Positions 46,326 to 57,681 of a stretch of DNA of 64,000 bases are shown here, piece by piece. Each line of letters opens with the position of its first letter. Position 1 is the stretch's first letter. The DNA comes from Benincasa hispida (lineage: Eukaryota; Streptophyta; Magnoliopsida; Cucurbitales; Cucurbitaceae). Below the pieces are notes generated by a model that did no database searches, had not been told where the DNA came from, and worked only from the letters and a program-made list of their open reading frames with translations. The stretch covers positions 12,595,019 to 12,659,018 of the forward strand of contig NC_052351.1 in NCBI RefSeq assembly GCF_009727055.1, given 5' to 3'. Both the position numbers and the translations under genes were made by a program.

Positions 46326-48368
46326 TGTTGGGGTTGTTGCTCTAAATCTTGTATGGTCCTGTAGTTTGTAAACACCTGTATGAATAAAAATTTGTGATGT
46401 AATAATATGAGATATTTTCTTCACTGTTATCTATGAAATATGAGATATTTTAGTTGCATTAACCATAAACCAATAAACTAAAATTCCTGGTTATCGTTGT
46501 AACTTAAGCATGTATGTGGAGACATACAAGTGGATCATGCCTTAAATGATAACCTAAATGGTCTGTAGCATATGGATAAAGGAGGGAAACCTTATCTTGA
46601 TGACACTACGGATACAACCCGTATTGTAGATATTATAAGTGTTGTAAAGTGCTACAAATGGTCTGATTTTGATCATTCATGCGGAGATATGCTAGCAGGG
46701 GTATCCTATACAAAGGAGTTTGTATAAGACCGGACCACAAAATTTTTAGTCTCGTTATATAACGTCGTTCATGTCAGAGACTTTCATTTCACTAGGATGA
46801 CTATAGGTAACATGACTTAATCCTGAGTGAGTTGGGAACTCCTGTCTATGAGGGCGGTCCTTTGATTTGCATGGGTGCGAGTGGCCAGATTACCGACTCA
46901 AAACCTACCCTTTGGGGATTCGTCTGATTGGGGAGCTGGGAACTCAGCTACACAAGATGGAATTCACTCATTCCCCAAAGCAGGGGTAAGTAGATAGATT
47001 GCTCCCATTAGGGCTGATTCCGGGGCTTGAACAATGTGGCGCCACACACTTCTCATGGCTCGAGAAGTGTTTACTCATAGTAGGATTATGATGTATTGTT
47101 TATTAGAGAAATCAGTGGTACTTAAGGAGTTAGATGTAACTAACGGGGCAAAATGGTAAATTGGTCCAACTGTATTTACGAACGATCTATAAAGGGTTAT
47201 CGTACTGTTGATTGGTTATATCCAATGGACACGAAAATATATCTGTAATGCGAAGAGTGCAGCTGTCGGTCTTTAGTGAAGTGCCCGACAGTTAACAGAT
47301 GGTGGATATCGTGATTAAAGAGTTTAATAAGTTATTCGTGTATCATTGGAACTTCAAGCTACAAGTCCATAAGGTCCCCTTGGTAGCTCAATGGATTTAA
47401 GTTGAGAATCGATTTTTGGGTTATCCTGAAGTGTTCAAATTAACAAGAGGGAATTTGATTATATATGATATAATTAAATTTGTTCAATTATATGTGATAT
47501 AATTGATTTGATATATTAGATACATTGATTGGAAGAATTGATATAACTATGATTTATATTAAATAAAGGAGAAAAGAACTATGGTTTAAATATTATATAT
47601 GATGTGATATTAAAACTATAGGTTATAAATATAATATGATAAGTTAGTTATTATATTTATTTATAATAAAAACAATTATGAGATAATTGTTTGTTGGTTA
47701 TTTATTTTCTCCATTAATAGTGCAAGTGAGAGGTTAATTTCAGATCTAATAACTGAAGAATAAAATGAAAAGAGCTTTTATTTTATGAACGATCGCTTCA
47801 TTATTGATTTACTAATCGATCACTCACGAGAGACTATACGATAGCCCTCACGAGAGACTAAACGATCGAGCAAGAGATTGCTAGACGATTGCTTACGAGA
47901 GCGAGACATTGCTAGACGATTGGCTAGACGATTGCTCATGAGAGTGAGACATTGCTAGACGATTGCTCACAAGAGCGAGAGATTTCTAAATAATTGCTCA
48001 CGAGAGCGAGAGATACTAAACGATCAAGTACCCACTGTCTATACGATAGACAAAACTTTTCTCCCAGTTACTTGATCATGTAGTTCGATCGTATACTTCC
48101 TTCTTCCTTCTACCAAATTCACATAGAGCACACACCTCCTGGATTCTCACTCCGAGAATACCAAGGTTGTCGAGTGGTAGTGTTGAGAGGTTGCTGCTCG
48201 AGGATCAGACAGTTTGTGATTGCAGCGAAAGTGAGATTTTGCTAAACGATTGAGGCAAGAGCGAGATTTTGCTAGACGATTGCTCACGAAAGCGAGAGAT
48301 TCCCAGAATAAGAGTTCTTCAATGATCTTGCTTTCGCTCATTGGTTCTCTTGAATAAGAGTTCCTTCA
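46326..48368 (+). mobile_element. Solo LTR 4 (copia family 'A'), TSD TTTTC
   Basis: 2043 bp, TGTTGGGGTTGTTGCTC to GTTCCTTCA. TTTTC is on both sides (46321-46325 and 48369-48373). It splits the zinc-knuckle-like motif of gag exactly: KYCLF | HRDHDHTTAEC. The interior has a 31-bp minisatellite (47787-48026). Confidence 0.92.
47787..48026 (+). repeat. 31-bp minisatellite inside solo LTR 4
   Basis: 'gctagacgatt' starts at 47880, 47911, 47923 and 47954 (31, 12 and 31 bp apart), joined by 'gctcacgagagcgaga' variants. A further two-unit patch is at 48235-48300. Related words occur in the LTR at 1467-3553. Confidence 0.8.
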
Positions 48369-48958
48369 TTTTCCATCGGGACCATGACCATACCACTGCA
48401 GAATGTTTTAACCTTAAGGAGGCCAAAGAAAATCTAATTCAACGAGGTCAACTAAAGGAATACGTGGGAGAAGGTGGTGTCTAGAATGGTAACCAAAGAA
48501 AAACAACTCGAAGTAGGAGAGATCGCACGTTGACTCTGCCTAGAGAAATTAAGAAAATCATGGATGATTCGATTGGAGGTGATTCTGGAAGAAAGCGAAA
48601 AAATAAAGCACGTGAGGCCTGATTCTCTCCAAGATTCTTGGAGGTATGTTCTACTGCTATAGTAGATCAAGTTATCAGTTTCTCTGAGGAAGATGCAATA
48701 AATCTGCATCAGCCTCACAATGATGCTTTAGTTGTGTCTTTGACCATAGTGAATATCAAGGTGCATCAAATTTTAGTGGATGGAGGCAGCTCAACGGACA
48801 TTTTATCTCTTCGCGCCTTTTACGCTATGAAATTGGGGTACAAACATTTAAAAAGAAACGTGACCCCATTGTCAGGGTTCAACGGGCAGTTGGTATATCT
48901 AGAAGGTAACATAGAGCTTCCAGTCACCTTTGGCTGGGGCATAGTCTGTGTGACAACC
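48369..48958 (+). pseudogene. Gypsy gag end and aspartic protease fragment
   Basis: HRDHDHTTAECFNLKEAKEN (nucleocapsid-like), then after stops an open stretch 48638-48958 with HQILVDGGSSTDILSLRAFY, the retroviral-type protease motif (usually D-S/T/N-G; here DGG), and LSGFNGQ and LPVTFG blocks. Broken by solo LTR 5 inside the protease. Confidence 0.8.
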
Positions 48959-51047
48959 TGATGACGGAAAATTAGATGTCAATTACTTAACAACTAAAAT
49001 TACGTGAATGCAATATGTGATGCATGTTTTTAATGTATGTGATGATTATCATGCGTCGGTGGTCATGTGTTGGAATAAACTATGCGTTAACGAATGTATG
49101 CGATGACCATGCGTTCCTGTCACAAATTTTCTTGCGCTGACGCCAAGTATAACGCGAACGCAAGTTTCTCGGGTGATTCGAGGTCGAACTCAGGGACTTG
49201 TCGCTAGATGTATGTGGTAATGTGCATGCGACAGTTGAATAAAAGAATGATGGAGGGGTTGCTAAGCTAACACTACTTCTACTTCTAACTAACAAACAAC
49301 GCAATGAGAATATGACTGAGAGGTAGAGACACAATAACTATTGGCAGGAAGTAAATGGATGGAAAAATAGATAAAATGTGGAGATGTCTTCACTGCAACA
49401 CTGAGCTTGACCGCAAGGGAACCTCAGCCAATGCAAGCTATGCGATCATGCCACACACACTTGAGCTTAATCCTAGGACGTATGCGATGTATATGCGATA
49501 GTGCCAGGAAGCCTATGCCTGCTTAAACCTCCATAACCTGCTCACGTGCTCTCACCGCATACCACCATATCCTATTTCCTGGACGCATGCGATATCTTCT
49601 CTGTAGGGTGCATACGCTGTGTGATAGCAAACGAAGCTTATCTATAAGTTCCCCATTCTTGCTTATGCATTCCAATCCACTTTCTCGAGTCTTAGATTTG
49701 GATTTTAGACTACTCTCTCAAGTATGCCTAAATGATGAATGAGGTGCTCATAAGACAAGGTAACCACATAAACTTGGCTGACGTAAGATTATTTCTATCT
49801 CTAGTGAATAATAGCTTACATTGCTTAATGCAACCAACCGCTTACCCTCCCAGGCAATTAATTGTTGCCGACTTTACTCATAGACAAGCGTTGCGTTCGC
49901 CTATAGACAGGCGTTGCTATAGCTTCATACTAAGCAAATAAGGTTTTCTCACACACTCATGCAACGCACACCTCCCGGTGGTTTGCTACATGCTTCATAT
50001 CTCTAATCCACATGACTAAGTATGCGATACTCAATCTCACTAAGTGATGCAATGAAAGTTAAGGATGCTAAGTAAAGAAGACGGAGATGGAATTGAAGGA
50101 AACACAGAAATGCATTGAACACATAATGTATTAATTCCTTAATCACAAAATGTAATACAATACAATATAAGAAAAGAAAGGAAAATGACATGACCAGTTG
50201 GAAGCAATGACTTGCTTCCTGCGGATGTGCGTCAAGGTTGCCGGTGGTACCATGGAAGGGCGGTGGAGCTGACTCTCTCGAGATCTAACTCCGATTGAAG
50301 GCGCCGGTCGTCACCCAGAATGGAGGAAGGAGATGAAAAACTCTCAAGCTTTCTTCTCACGCATTTGTCTGGATCACAAGGATCCGCCCTAGGGCGAACC
50401 TCAGGTGAAAACCTTGGATGATTTGAAATTTTGCTTATCGGCTTCTTTATATAGAGCTTTGATTGCCGACAGCATTAATGGACTGCTCTGATTCTGACAT
50501 TCGCGGTGTGTTAGTCCTTTTCTGAATCTCTGTTGCTAACAGCGTGGTAGGTGAAATGTCAACATCATCTTTTTGATTTTCCCGAGAGATGCGTTGATGC
50601 GTTCATTCCACCAACCTTGCGTTGATCCCTCTATTATGCGTTATCGTATACCTGCAATCATGTAGTGACCGCATTCGCTTAATACCACAACTTCTACACG
50701 ATGACCGCAATCGCAACTCCTATGCGACGGGCGCATGCGGCTGATTACTGCAATACCCATGCGTTGATTGAATGCGTATGCCTTTGCGATGGAGAGTTTC
50801 TCCGCATGCAGTCATCTTATGTGGTAGTCCGACTTCGCGTTTTCGTCCACTTCCTGCATTAGCTACAAAAATAGACAATTGAAAGCATAATAACACATAA
50901 TAATGGGTTAGTCGAGATTCTCAATGCTGAACGCCGCAAGCTCATTTTTCTCATGAATTCCTAACATAATTGTCGAATATTTTGCTTAACAGCCCTCATA
51001 ATTCTAAATAAAAGGCCTAAGATGACATGCATTTCTGCATGTCATCA
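48959..51047 (-). mobile_element. Solo LTR 5, TSD CAACC
   Basis: 2089 bp, TGATGACGG to GCATGTCATCA, with 7-bp inverted termini (TGATGAC/GTCATCA). CAACC is on both sides (48954-48958 and 51048-51052). A minus-strand TATA box (ctatataaag, about 50445-50454) suggests minus orientation. The sequence is rich in 'gcgatg', 'atgcgt' and 'gcatgcg' words. No internal genes: solo LTR. Confidence 0.85.
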
Positions 51048-51129
51048 CAACCACGGTGGAGTTCTTGGTGGTGGATGATAGATCAATCTACAATGACATC
51101 TTAAGAAGGTCATCCCTGAAGAAACCTTG
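51048..51129 (+). pseudogene. Gypsy protease, C-terminal fragment
   Basis: TTVEFLVVDDRSIYNDILRRSSL, the usual protease end ('FLVVD-PS-YNAILGR'), resuming exactly after solo LTR 5 and cut at 51130 by another LTR. Confidence 0.7.
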
Positions 51130-54100
51130 TGAAGGGACCATAAGTGGAAGCGGATCGTCCTAATTCCTAAAATTTCACAGAATACTAATTTCAGAAAGAA
51201 TAAAACAAAAAGTATGCATTTAACAAATAATACAACATGCTTTTAACAATTACTGAAAAAAATAAAATGAGATCGAAACCCTTACCTTTGAAGAACGATT
51301 CTTCAATTGAATTCCCTTGATTTCTAATCAGGCACTACCACAATGGCTACCATGGTATTATTAGAGATGAGAATCCAAGAGGAGTGGGCTCTGACTATTT
51401 TGGTTGAGAGGGAAATTGATTTTCTTGGCAGAGAGGAGGAGAAGGAAGGATAATTTTTTCACAAAAAGTTTTTGTGCTTTTTCTTTCAGAAAGAAAAAAA
51501 CTAGAGCCATTCACCCACTCCTGGCGCAACGATATATATATATATATATGCTAAGGTTTATTATTAAAATTAATTTTATTAAATTTTTATTTTTGAAAAA
51601 ACAGTTATAGGGAGGAAGTTGTAACTCCCTCCCCTTTTTTTGTCCACAACGTGTAGGAGTGAGTGAATGGCTCCAGTTTTTCTTCTTTCTGAAAGAAAAA
51701 ATATAACATATAACCAATAGTTTAATATTGTATCCTATACAATATAACCTATAGTTTAATTCTTTCAACAACGATATTTATATAAATCCCATTTATATTA
51801 AATCTAATTATATGAATCCAATTCACATAATTAATATTTAAATCAGAATCAAAAATTTAATTTCTCTCAAATAAATACTTAATATTATAATGTATCAAAA
51901 ACATTATAAGTAATTATATCATATATAATTAAATTTTAATTAATTATATCATATATAATTAATCTCCTCAATTAATTTGAACAGTACAAATTAATCCAAA
52001 ATCTGATTCTCATAAAATTCTGTTGAGATACTGAGGTGACCTCATGGATCTGTAGTTTGAAGCTCCAACAGTATGTGAATAATTAATTAAACTCTTTAAT
52101 TAAATTATTTACCATCCGTTTGTTGGGTTTTATGTCCTAAAACTCGTGGTTTGTAAACATTAGAACTTATTCTGAGAATTCAATAAAGTTGTTGTTGAAT
52201 ATATTGTTTTTAGAAATCCAATAAACCTAAGTCCCTTGACTATTATATGAGTACTTGAACTTTATGTGGAGACATACAAGTGGATCAAGTTCGAGTAAAT
52301 AGTCAAAATGATTTATAGTATATGAATAAGATTGGGTACCTTATTCTGGTAACACTATTGGATGCGGCCTACTATGTAGTTGTTACAAAGTGTTGTAAAG
52401 TATTACTTATGAAGTGATCCTAATTCGTGCATGTTGAGACATGAGGAGTGAGGGTGTCATGTGAAAATGAGTTTTGTGCAAGATCGGACCACGAAACCTG
52501 TCACTCTTACTTTATAACGCTGTTTACTGTTTAAGACTAAAAATTTCAAAGCGATGACCTAGGTAACTTAACCTTAATCCCGAGCTAACTATGAACTCCT
52601 GTTTTTTCGGGATTATTCTTTGATCTACAAACGATGAGAGTAGACCAATTGCCTCTGCTTAATAAGCTTACCATTTTGGGGATAAGACCGGATGAATAGC
52701 TGGGAACATAGGGTGCAAGAGAGAATTCATTCCTAACCGATTAGGGTTAGTAGAGAGGTTGTTCCCTTCAAGTGCTGATTCTGGGTCTTGAACATGAGGC
52801 CTCACCCTCTCATTGGCCTGAGAGGGATTCGATTTGTTGATTAGATCACAAATCAATTGTTCATTAGAGGATCAGTGGAACTTAAGGAACAAGAGGTAAT
52901 TTCGGGGGTAAAACAGAGATTCAACCCAACCGTTATTATGAGCAACCTGTGAAGGGTTAACTTACTAATCATGGTTATATCGAGTGGACATAATATATCT
53001 ACAGTGAGGGGAGTTCAGCTATGGGCTTTAGTGGAATAACCCATTAGTTAACGAATGGAGGTTAGATCAGTCTAATGAGTTTAGCCGATTAATCTAGGAT
53101 CGTTGGAGCCCATTATCTATAGGTCCGCCAGGTCCCCCTACTAGCTCGTAAATGGGTATGCTTTAGGGTAGCTTGAGAAATTAATTTGAAACATTCAAAT
53201 TGAATGGAACAAGAGAAAAAATATTTAAATATGATTTAAATATATAAAGATGATTATTGGGCAAAAATTAATTTAAGAAAATCAAAAATTTAAATTAAAA
53301 TGATTTAAAAGTCATTTGGTGTTTTAAAAATAAAATGGAAAAATCGTTTTTGCATGGCACATAATGGAAAAAGAGTTTTTTCCATTATCATCATCTTTTA
53401 TGCTCACACACAAACCATGAACTTTTTTACCTTGATTCTCTAAGCATGAGCCGTAAGCCATGCACTCCATCTCTTTGCATGTTCATCTTGATATATAAAG
53501 AAGCTTGGAGTTGTTGGAGAAAAAAGAGGAATACAGATTTTTGAGAGAAAAATCGTGGTGAGAAGAAGCTATCTTCTTCAACCCGCTACTGTGAGCTTCC
53601 CTTGTTTCTCCACATCTACAAGCTGTTCTTGAGTCACACAACTCTTCTTAAAGCTCCAAGAGCATAGTAGGGAAGGCTTTGAGGTGGTTCACATTGATAT
53701 CAAGTGAAGACAACAGCTGTACAAACGATTTTCTTGAAGAGTTCTTCAAAGGTATGTTCTGAAAACTCATTCTTATGAACATCATGCTTTAGTTTTTTTT
53801 GTCAAAATTAGTGAATTAGAATACTTATGGATCCTTGATACTTCCGCTGCATGTTGTTTAACTCTAACACCTTAACTGTTAACTGTCGAGTATTGTACTA
53901 AAGACCAACAGCTGCACTCTTCGCATTACAGATATATTTTTGTGTCCATTGGATATAACCAATCAACGGAACAATGACCCTTCATAAATTGCTCGTAAGT
54001 ACAGTTGGGAAAAATTACTATTTCGCCCTTATAGTTACATTTAACTCCTTAAATACCACTGATTCCTCTAATGAACAATAAATCATAGTCTAAATATGAC

Positions 54101-54475
54101 CAACCCCTTCTCGAGCCAAGAGAGGGTGTGGCGTCACATTGTTCAAGCCACAGAATCAACCTTTAGAGGACCAATTTTCTACTTGTCCGAACACTGGGGA
54201 ATGAGTAAATTCTTTCTTTTGTAGTTGTGTTCCCAGCTCCCCAATTAGACGAATCCGCAAAATGGTAGGCTTGTTGAGTCGACGATCTAGTCACTTTCAC
54301 CTATACAAATCAAAGAACCGCCTTCATAGGCAGGAGTTCACAACTCACTCAGGATTCAGAACATGTTACCTATGGTCATCTTGGTGAAATGAAAGTCTTT
54401 ATTATGAACGATGTTATATAATGAGACTAAACATTTCGTAGTCTGGTCTTATACAAACTCCTTTGTATAGAATAT
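51130..54475 (-). mobile_element. Copia family 'A' LTR, truncated and split by a nested LTR
   Basis: Minus-strand LTR ending GTCCCTTCA at 51130. It runs 51130-52120, is interrupted by the LTR 52121-53869, and continues 53870-54475. About 1.6 kb is present; the ~370 bp that would form the LTR start (compare 43502-43871) are missing. The truncated end abuts an inverted copy at 54503. Confidence 0.75.
52121..53869 (+). mobile_element. Nested LTR of copia family 'B'
   Basis: 1749 bp, TGTTGGGTTTTATGTCC to TTTAACTCTAACA, no internal genes. It is inserted in 'ccatccgtt|aactgtcg' of the family 'A' LTR; the right flank 'ccttaactgttaactgtcg' suggests a decayed 5-bp duplication (ccgtt / cc-tt). The same family is at 61345. 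Confidence 0.75.
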
Positions 54476-55097
54476 CCCAGCTCACATGTCTCCACATGAA
54501 TGATATTCTATACAAAGGAGTTTGTATAAGACCGGACTACGAAATGCTTAGTCTCATTATATAACATTGTTCATAATAGAGACTTTCATTTTACCAAGAT
54601 GGCCATAGGTAACATGACCTGAATCTTGAGTAAGTTGTGAACTCCTGCCTATGAAGGCGGTCCTTTGATTTGAATGGGTGAGAATGGCCAGATCGCCGAC
54701 TCAATGAGCCTCCCATTTTAGGGATTCTTCTGATTGGGGAGTTGGGAACACAACTATACAAGAAAGAATTCACTCATTCCCCAACGTCGGAGTAAGTAGA
54801 TAAATTGCTTCCTCAAGGGCTGATTCCGGGGCTTGAACAATGTGAAGCCACACCATCTCTTGGCTCCAGAGGGGTTCAATCATAGTTGAACTATGATTTA
54901 TTGTTCATTAGAGGGGTCAGTGGTACTTGAGGAGGTAGATGTAACTACAGGGGCAAAATGCTAACTTAGGCTCAACTGTACTTACGAGCAATTTGTGAAG
55001 GATTATTGTACTGCTTACTTTTTGTATCCAATGGACACATATATCTGTAGTGCGAAGAGTGCAACTGTCGATTTTTAGTGGAGTGTTTGACAGTTAA
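53879..55097. repeat. Large inverted repeat (LTR palindrome)
   Basis: The left arm 53879-54475 and right arm 54503-55097 (~0.6 kb each) are diverged reverse complements with a 27-nt spacer. Near the centre, 'aaactcctttgtatagaat' faces 'attctatacaaaggagttt' exactly. Beyond the arms, homology continues in the outer LTR parts once the nested LTR is discounted. Confidence 0.85.
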
Positions 55098-56325
55098 TAG
55101 ATGGTGAATAATTTAATTAAAGGAGATTAATTATTCACGTATAGTTGGAGCTTCGAGCTACAGGTCCATGAGGTCCCCTTTGTAGCTCAATGGGAATTAA
55201 TGAGAATCAATTTTGGATTAATTTAAAATTTTCAAATTAATTGAGGGAATTAATTATATGTGATATAATTAACTTAATCTAATTATATATGATGTAATTA
55301 CTATTATGTATTTTGATATATTATAATATAAACTTTATTTGAGAGGAAATAAATATTTGAATATGATTCAAATATTAATTATATGAATATTGATTCATAT
55401 AATTAAATTTAATATAAATGAGATTTATATTAAATACCACTGGTGAGAGAATAGAAACTATAAATTATGTGTTATATTTGATATAACATATAGTTGAATA
55501 TATATATATAGACAAAAAGAGAAGAAACTTGGACAAAAAAACAAGTAACTTGGACAAAAAGAAACGAAGTGACTTAGACAAATCTTTTTTATCGATAACC
55601 TCAGACCAATCAATCGAATATTGATTAATACGTAATCGATCGAACACTACTTGAAAATGAAAATGGCTCTTCTACTCAGAAATGAAATGTTCCTGGAAAT
55701 TCTTGCTCCCATTGGACCATTTGTATCTATATGCATTAGGTATTATATGATAAGGTAGTTATCATATAAATATATACTAAATTCATTTATGAAAATAAAT
55801 AAATAAATTTTATTTTATTTTAAAAAAATCATTTTGGGAGGGAGTTGTAACTTCTTCCCCCTCTTTCTCCCTAAAACGTGCTAGTGGGCAGAAGAAAGAA
55901 GTTCTTCTTCCTGGTGTGATTTCACAAGGTGTGAGATACATCCACAAAAAAGTGTTATGAGATTTTGATTCCCATCTCTTCCTTTCATCATTCTCAAAAT
56001 CCCTTTTTTTCAAAATAGCAAAAGCCCACAAAACTCCTAGATTCTCACCTAAAGAATACAAAGTTCATGATGGTGTCCTGATTCACGATTAGAGGGTTCG
56101 AGATTGTATTTGACAAGATTCGGAGAAGGAATTCCATGAATAAGGATTCTTCAAGGGTAAGGTTTCTTAATCCCATTTTCTATTCTGTGATCTCTGTTTT
56201 AAAGCATGCTAATTATCTATTAAATGCATAATCTGTATGCTTTTGCTGTAAAATTTATATTTTGTAAATTTTGGATTTGGGTCCGATCTCATACTTCTGC
56301 TCAAGGACCTTCAGCGGTTCCTTCA
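54503..56325 (+). mobile_element. Copia family 'A' LTR (5' LTR, start missing)
   Basis: Plus-strand LTR ending GTTCCTTCA at 56325 and followed at once by a tRNA-Met-type PBS, so it was a 5' LTR. About 385 bp of its start are missing. (TA)n and a 'ggtaaggtttcttaatccc' end region are shared with the other copies. Confidence 0.8.
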
Positions 56326-56326
56326 A

Positions 56327-56340
56327 TTGGTATCAAAGAC
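56327..56340 (+). other. PBS of a copia element (plus)
   Basis: 'ttggtatcaaagac' resembles TGGTATCAGAGC, the primer site complementary to initiator tRNA-Met used by many plant copia elements. Confidence 0.65.
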
Positions 56341-56697
56341 AGGTTTTTGGCCCAAAGTTTTTTTTTCCAAAAATTTTGGTTTAATTTTATAGTGTTCTGG
56401 TTGGATTTTGTATTCTGTAATTCACATGATGAATGTTTTGTGGAATGTATTGTTTTGCGATTATTGGATGTTTTCGAGATTGGATTGTTTAGATTTATCG
56501 CTTTCAATTTACAAATTAGTTTGTAAGGGCCCATGTTTTGGGGCGTTTAAATGTGATCGAGTCTGTATTTAAATTTTTGAGTCGCTCGTGCTATTTCCAG
56601 TGTGTTTTTTGGAGAAAACAAAGTCCAATTTGGAAGAACAAGAAAGTTCATTCGATCGATGCTTGGCGATGCCTACTATGCAATGAAACTTGGCACG

Positions 56698-56815
56698 AGT
56701 TGCTATGGGATAGCACTGTGTAATCGTTGCTATACGATAGTTTTGTGCTATCGTTGCTGTGCGATAGCACTATGCGATCGTTGCCATGCGACAACACTCT
56801 ATGATCTTTGCTAGG
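56698..56815 (+). repeat. 27-bp minisatellite in the copia leader
   Basis: '(c/a)gttgc(t/c)(a/g)t' recurs at 56698, 56725, 56752 and 56779, exactly 27 bp apart in the middle units, with 'gcgatagcac' or a variant. Confidence 0.75.
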
Positions 56816-56861
56816 CATGGTGTTAGATGATAATTGCCATGCGTTGGATGTGGGCAATCAT

Positions 56862-57127
56862 TGATGGGCGGTTCGGGTCGAATGGTTCAAGACCCGATTC
56901 ACTTATTTCAAATCGGCTGACTCTTATTTTGTATTAGTTTGTTTTTATTTTTTTAAGTGTCCAATCCCGATCCATTAATTGCCTAATCTCGATCATTGTT
57001 GGAGGGTTCGGGTCGAGTGGTTCAACATCTCATGCATATATTTTAAAAGCAACCCACCACTCTATTGTGATTTTGTTTCTGAAAGATCAAAAATAAAAAA
57101 TTGCATAAATTGGGTTTTGATACCAAT
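56862..57127 (-). mobile_element. Leader and PBS of a minus-strand copia element
   Basis: The reverse complement of 57113-57127 reads 'attggtatcaaaaccc', a PBS directly after the LTR end at 57128. The leader (running left) contains two ~132-bp-spaced copies of 'tggttcaa' next to 'ggttcgggtcga' (about 56870 and 57004). It collides with the plus-strand leader near 56860. Confidence 0.55.
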
Positions 57128-57650
57128 TGAAGGGATTGAATCCCAAGTGGAAGCGTGGGATCACCTTCCAATTTTATTTTCGATTTTACATACATAAAAT
57201 AAGGTATAAAAATAATAACATAATAGATAAACAATCAAGATTAGCATGCATTTAAGAGAAGAAAGGGAAGAGCTAAACCTTACCTTTGTAGATTTCCAAA
57301 TTCTTCACGATTCCCTCTGCGTCTTCTCCGGAACGTCTTTTCACCTTGTTATTCTCTAGGATCCCAAGAATTGGATGTATGGTCTCCAAAACTTGGAAGA
57401 GGAAGAAGAAGTAGTAGAGAAAAAAAAAGAGAGATTTTGAGAGAATTAATAGGAGACTAGGATTCAGAATTCCCAATTCAACTGTAACACAAACATGAGC
57501 GATGAAGACCTATTTATAGTGAGGAGGGGTGATCCCCTTCTCCTAATCTTTGTTATTTCTACTCTAGTTCTAATTTAATTAAATAATTTTTATTTAATTA
57601 ATTAGTCCAATAATTAAATAACCATATATATTAAATCCAATTTAATATAA

Positions 57651-57681
<31 letters not shown>

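Larger units (their letters stand above)
37860..51129 (+). mobile_element. Tat-like Ty3/gypsy retrotransposon, 5' half, with nested solo LTRs
   Basis: 5' LTR (to 39152), PBS/leader, and gag-protease text in six pieces: 39202-39390, 41456-41883, 43872-44492, 45916-46325, 48369-48958 and 51048-51129. Five other LTRs interrupt it at 39391, 41884, 44493, 46326 and 48959. Splicing these out, minus one copy of each duplication, restores continuous gag/protease reading. Many stops show it is dead. No gypsy RT or integrase follows; the remainder is lost or outside the window. Confidence 0.75.

Noticed and set aside
49732..49941. 69-codon open frame inside solo LTR 5
   Set aside because: It lies wholly within an LTR and shows no domain.
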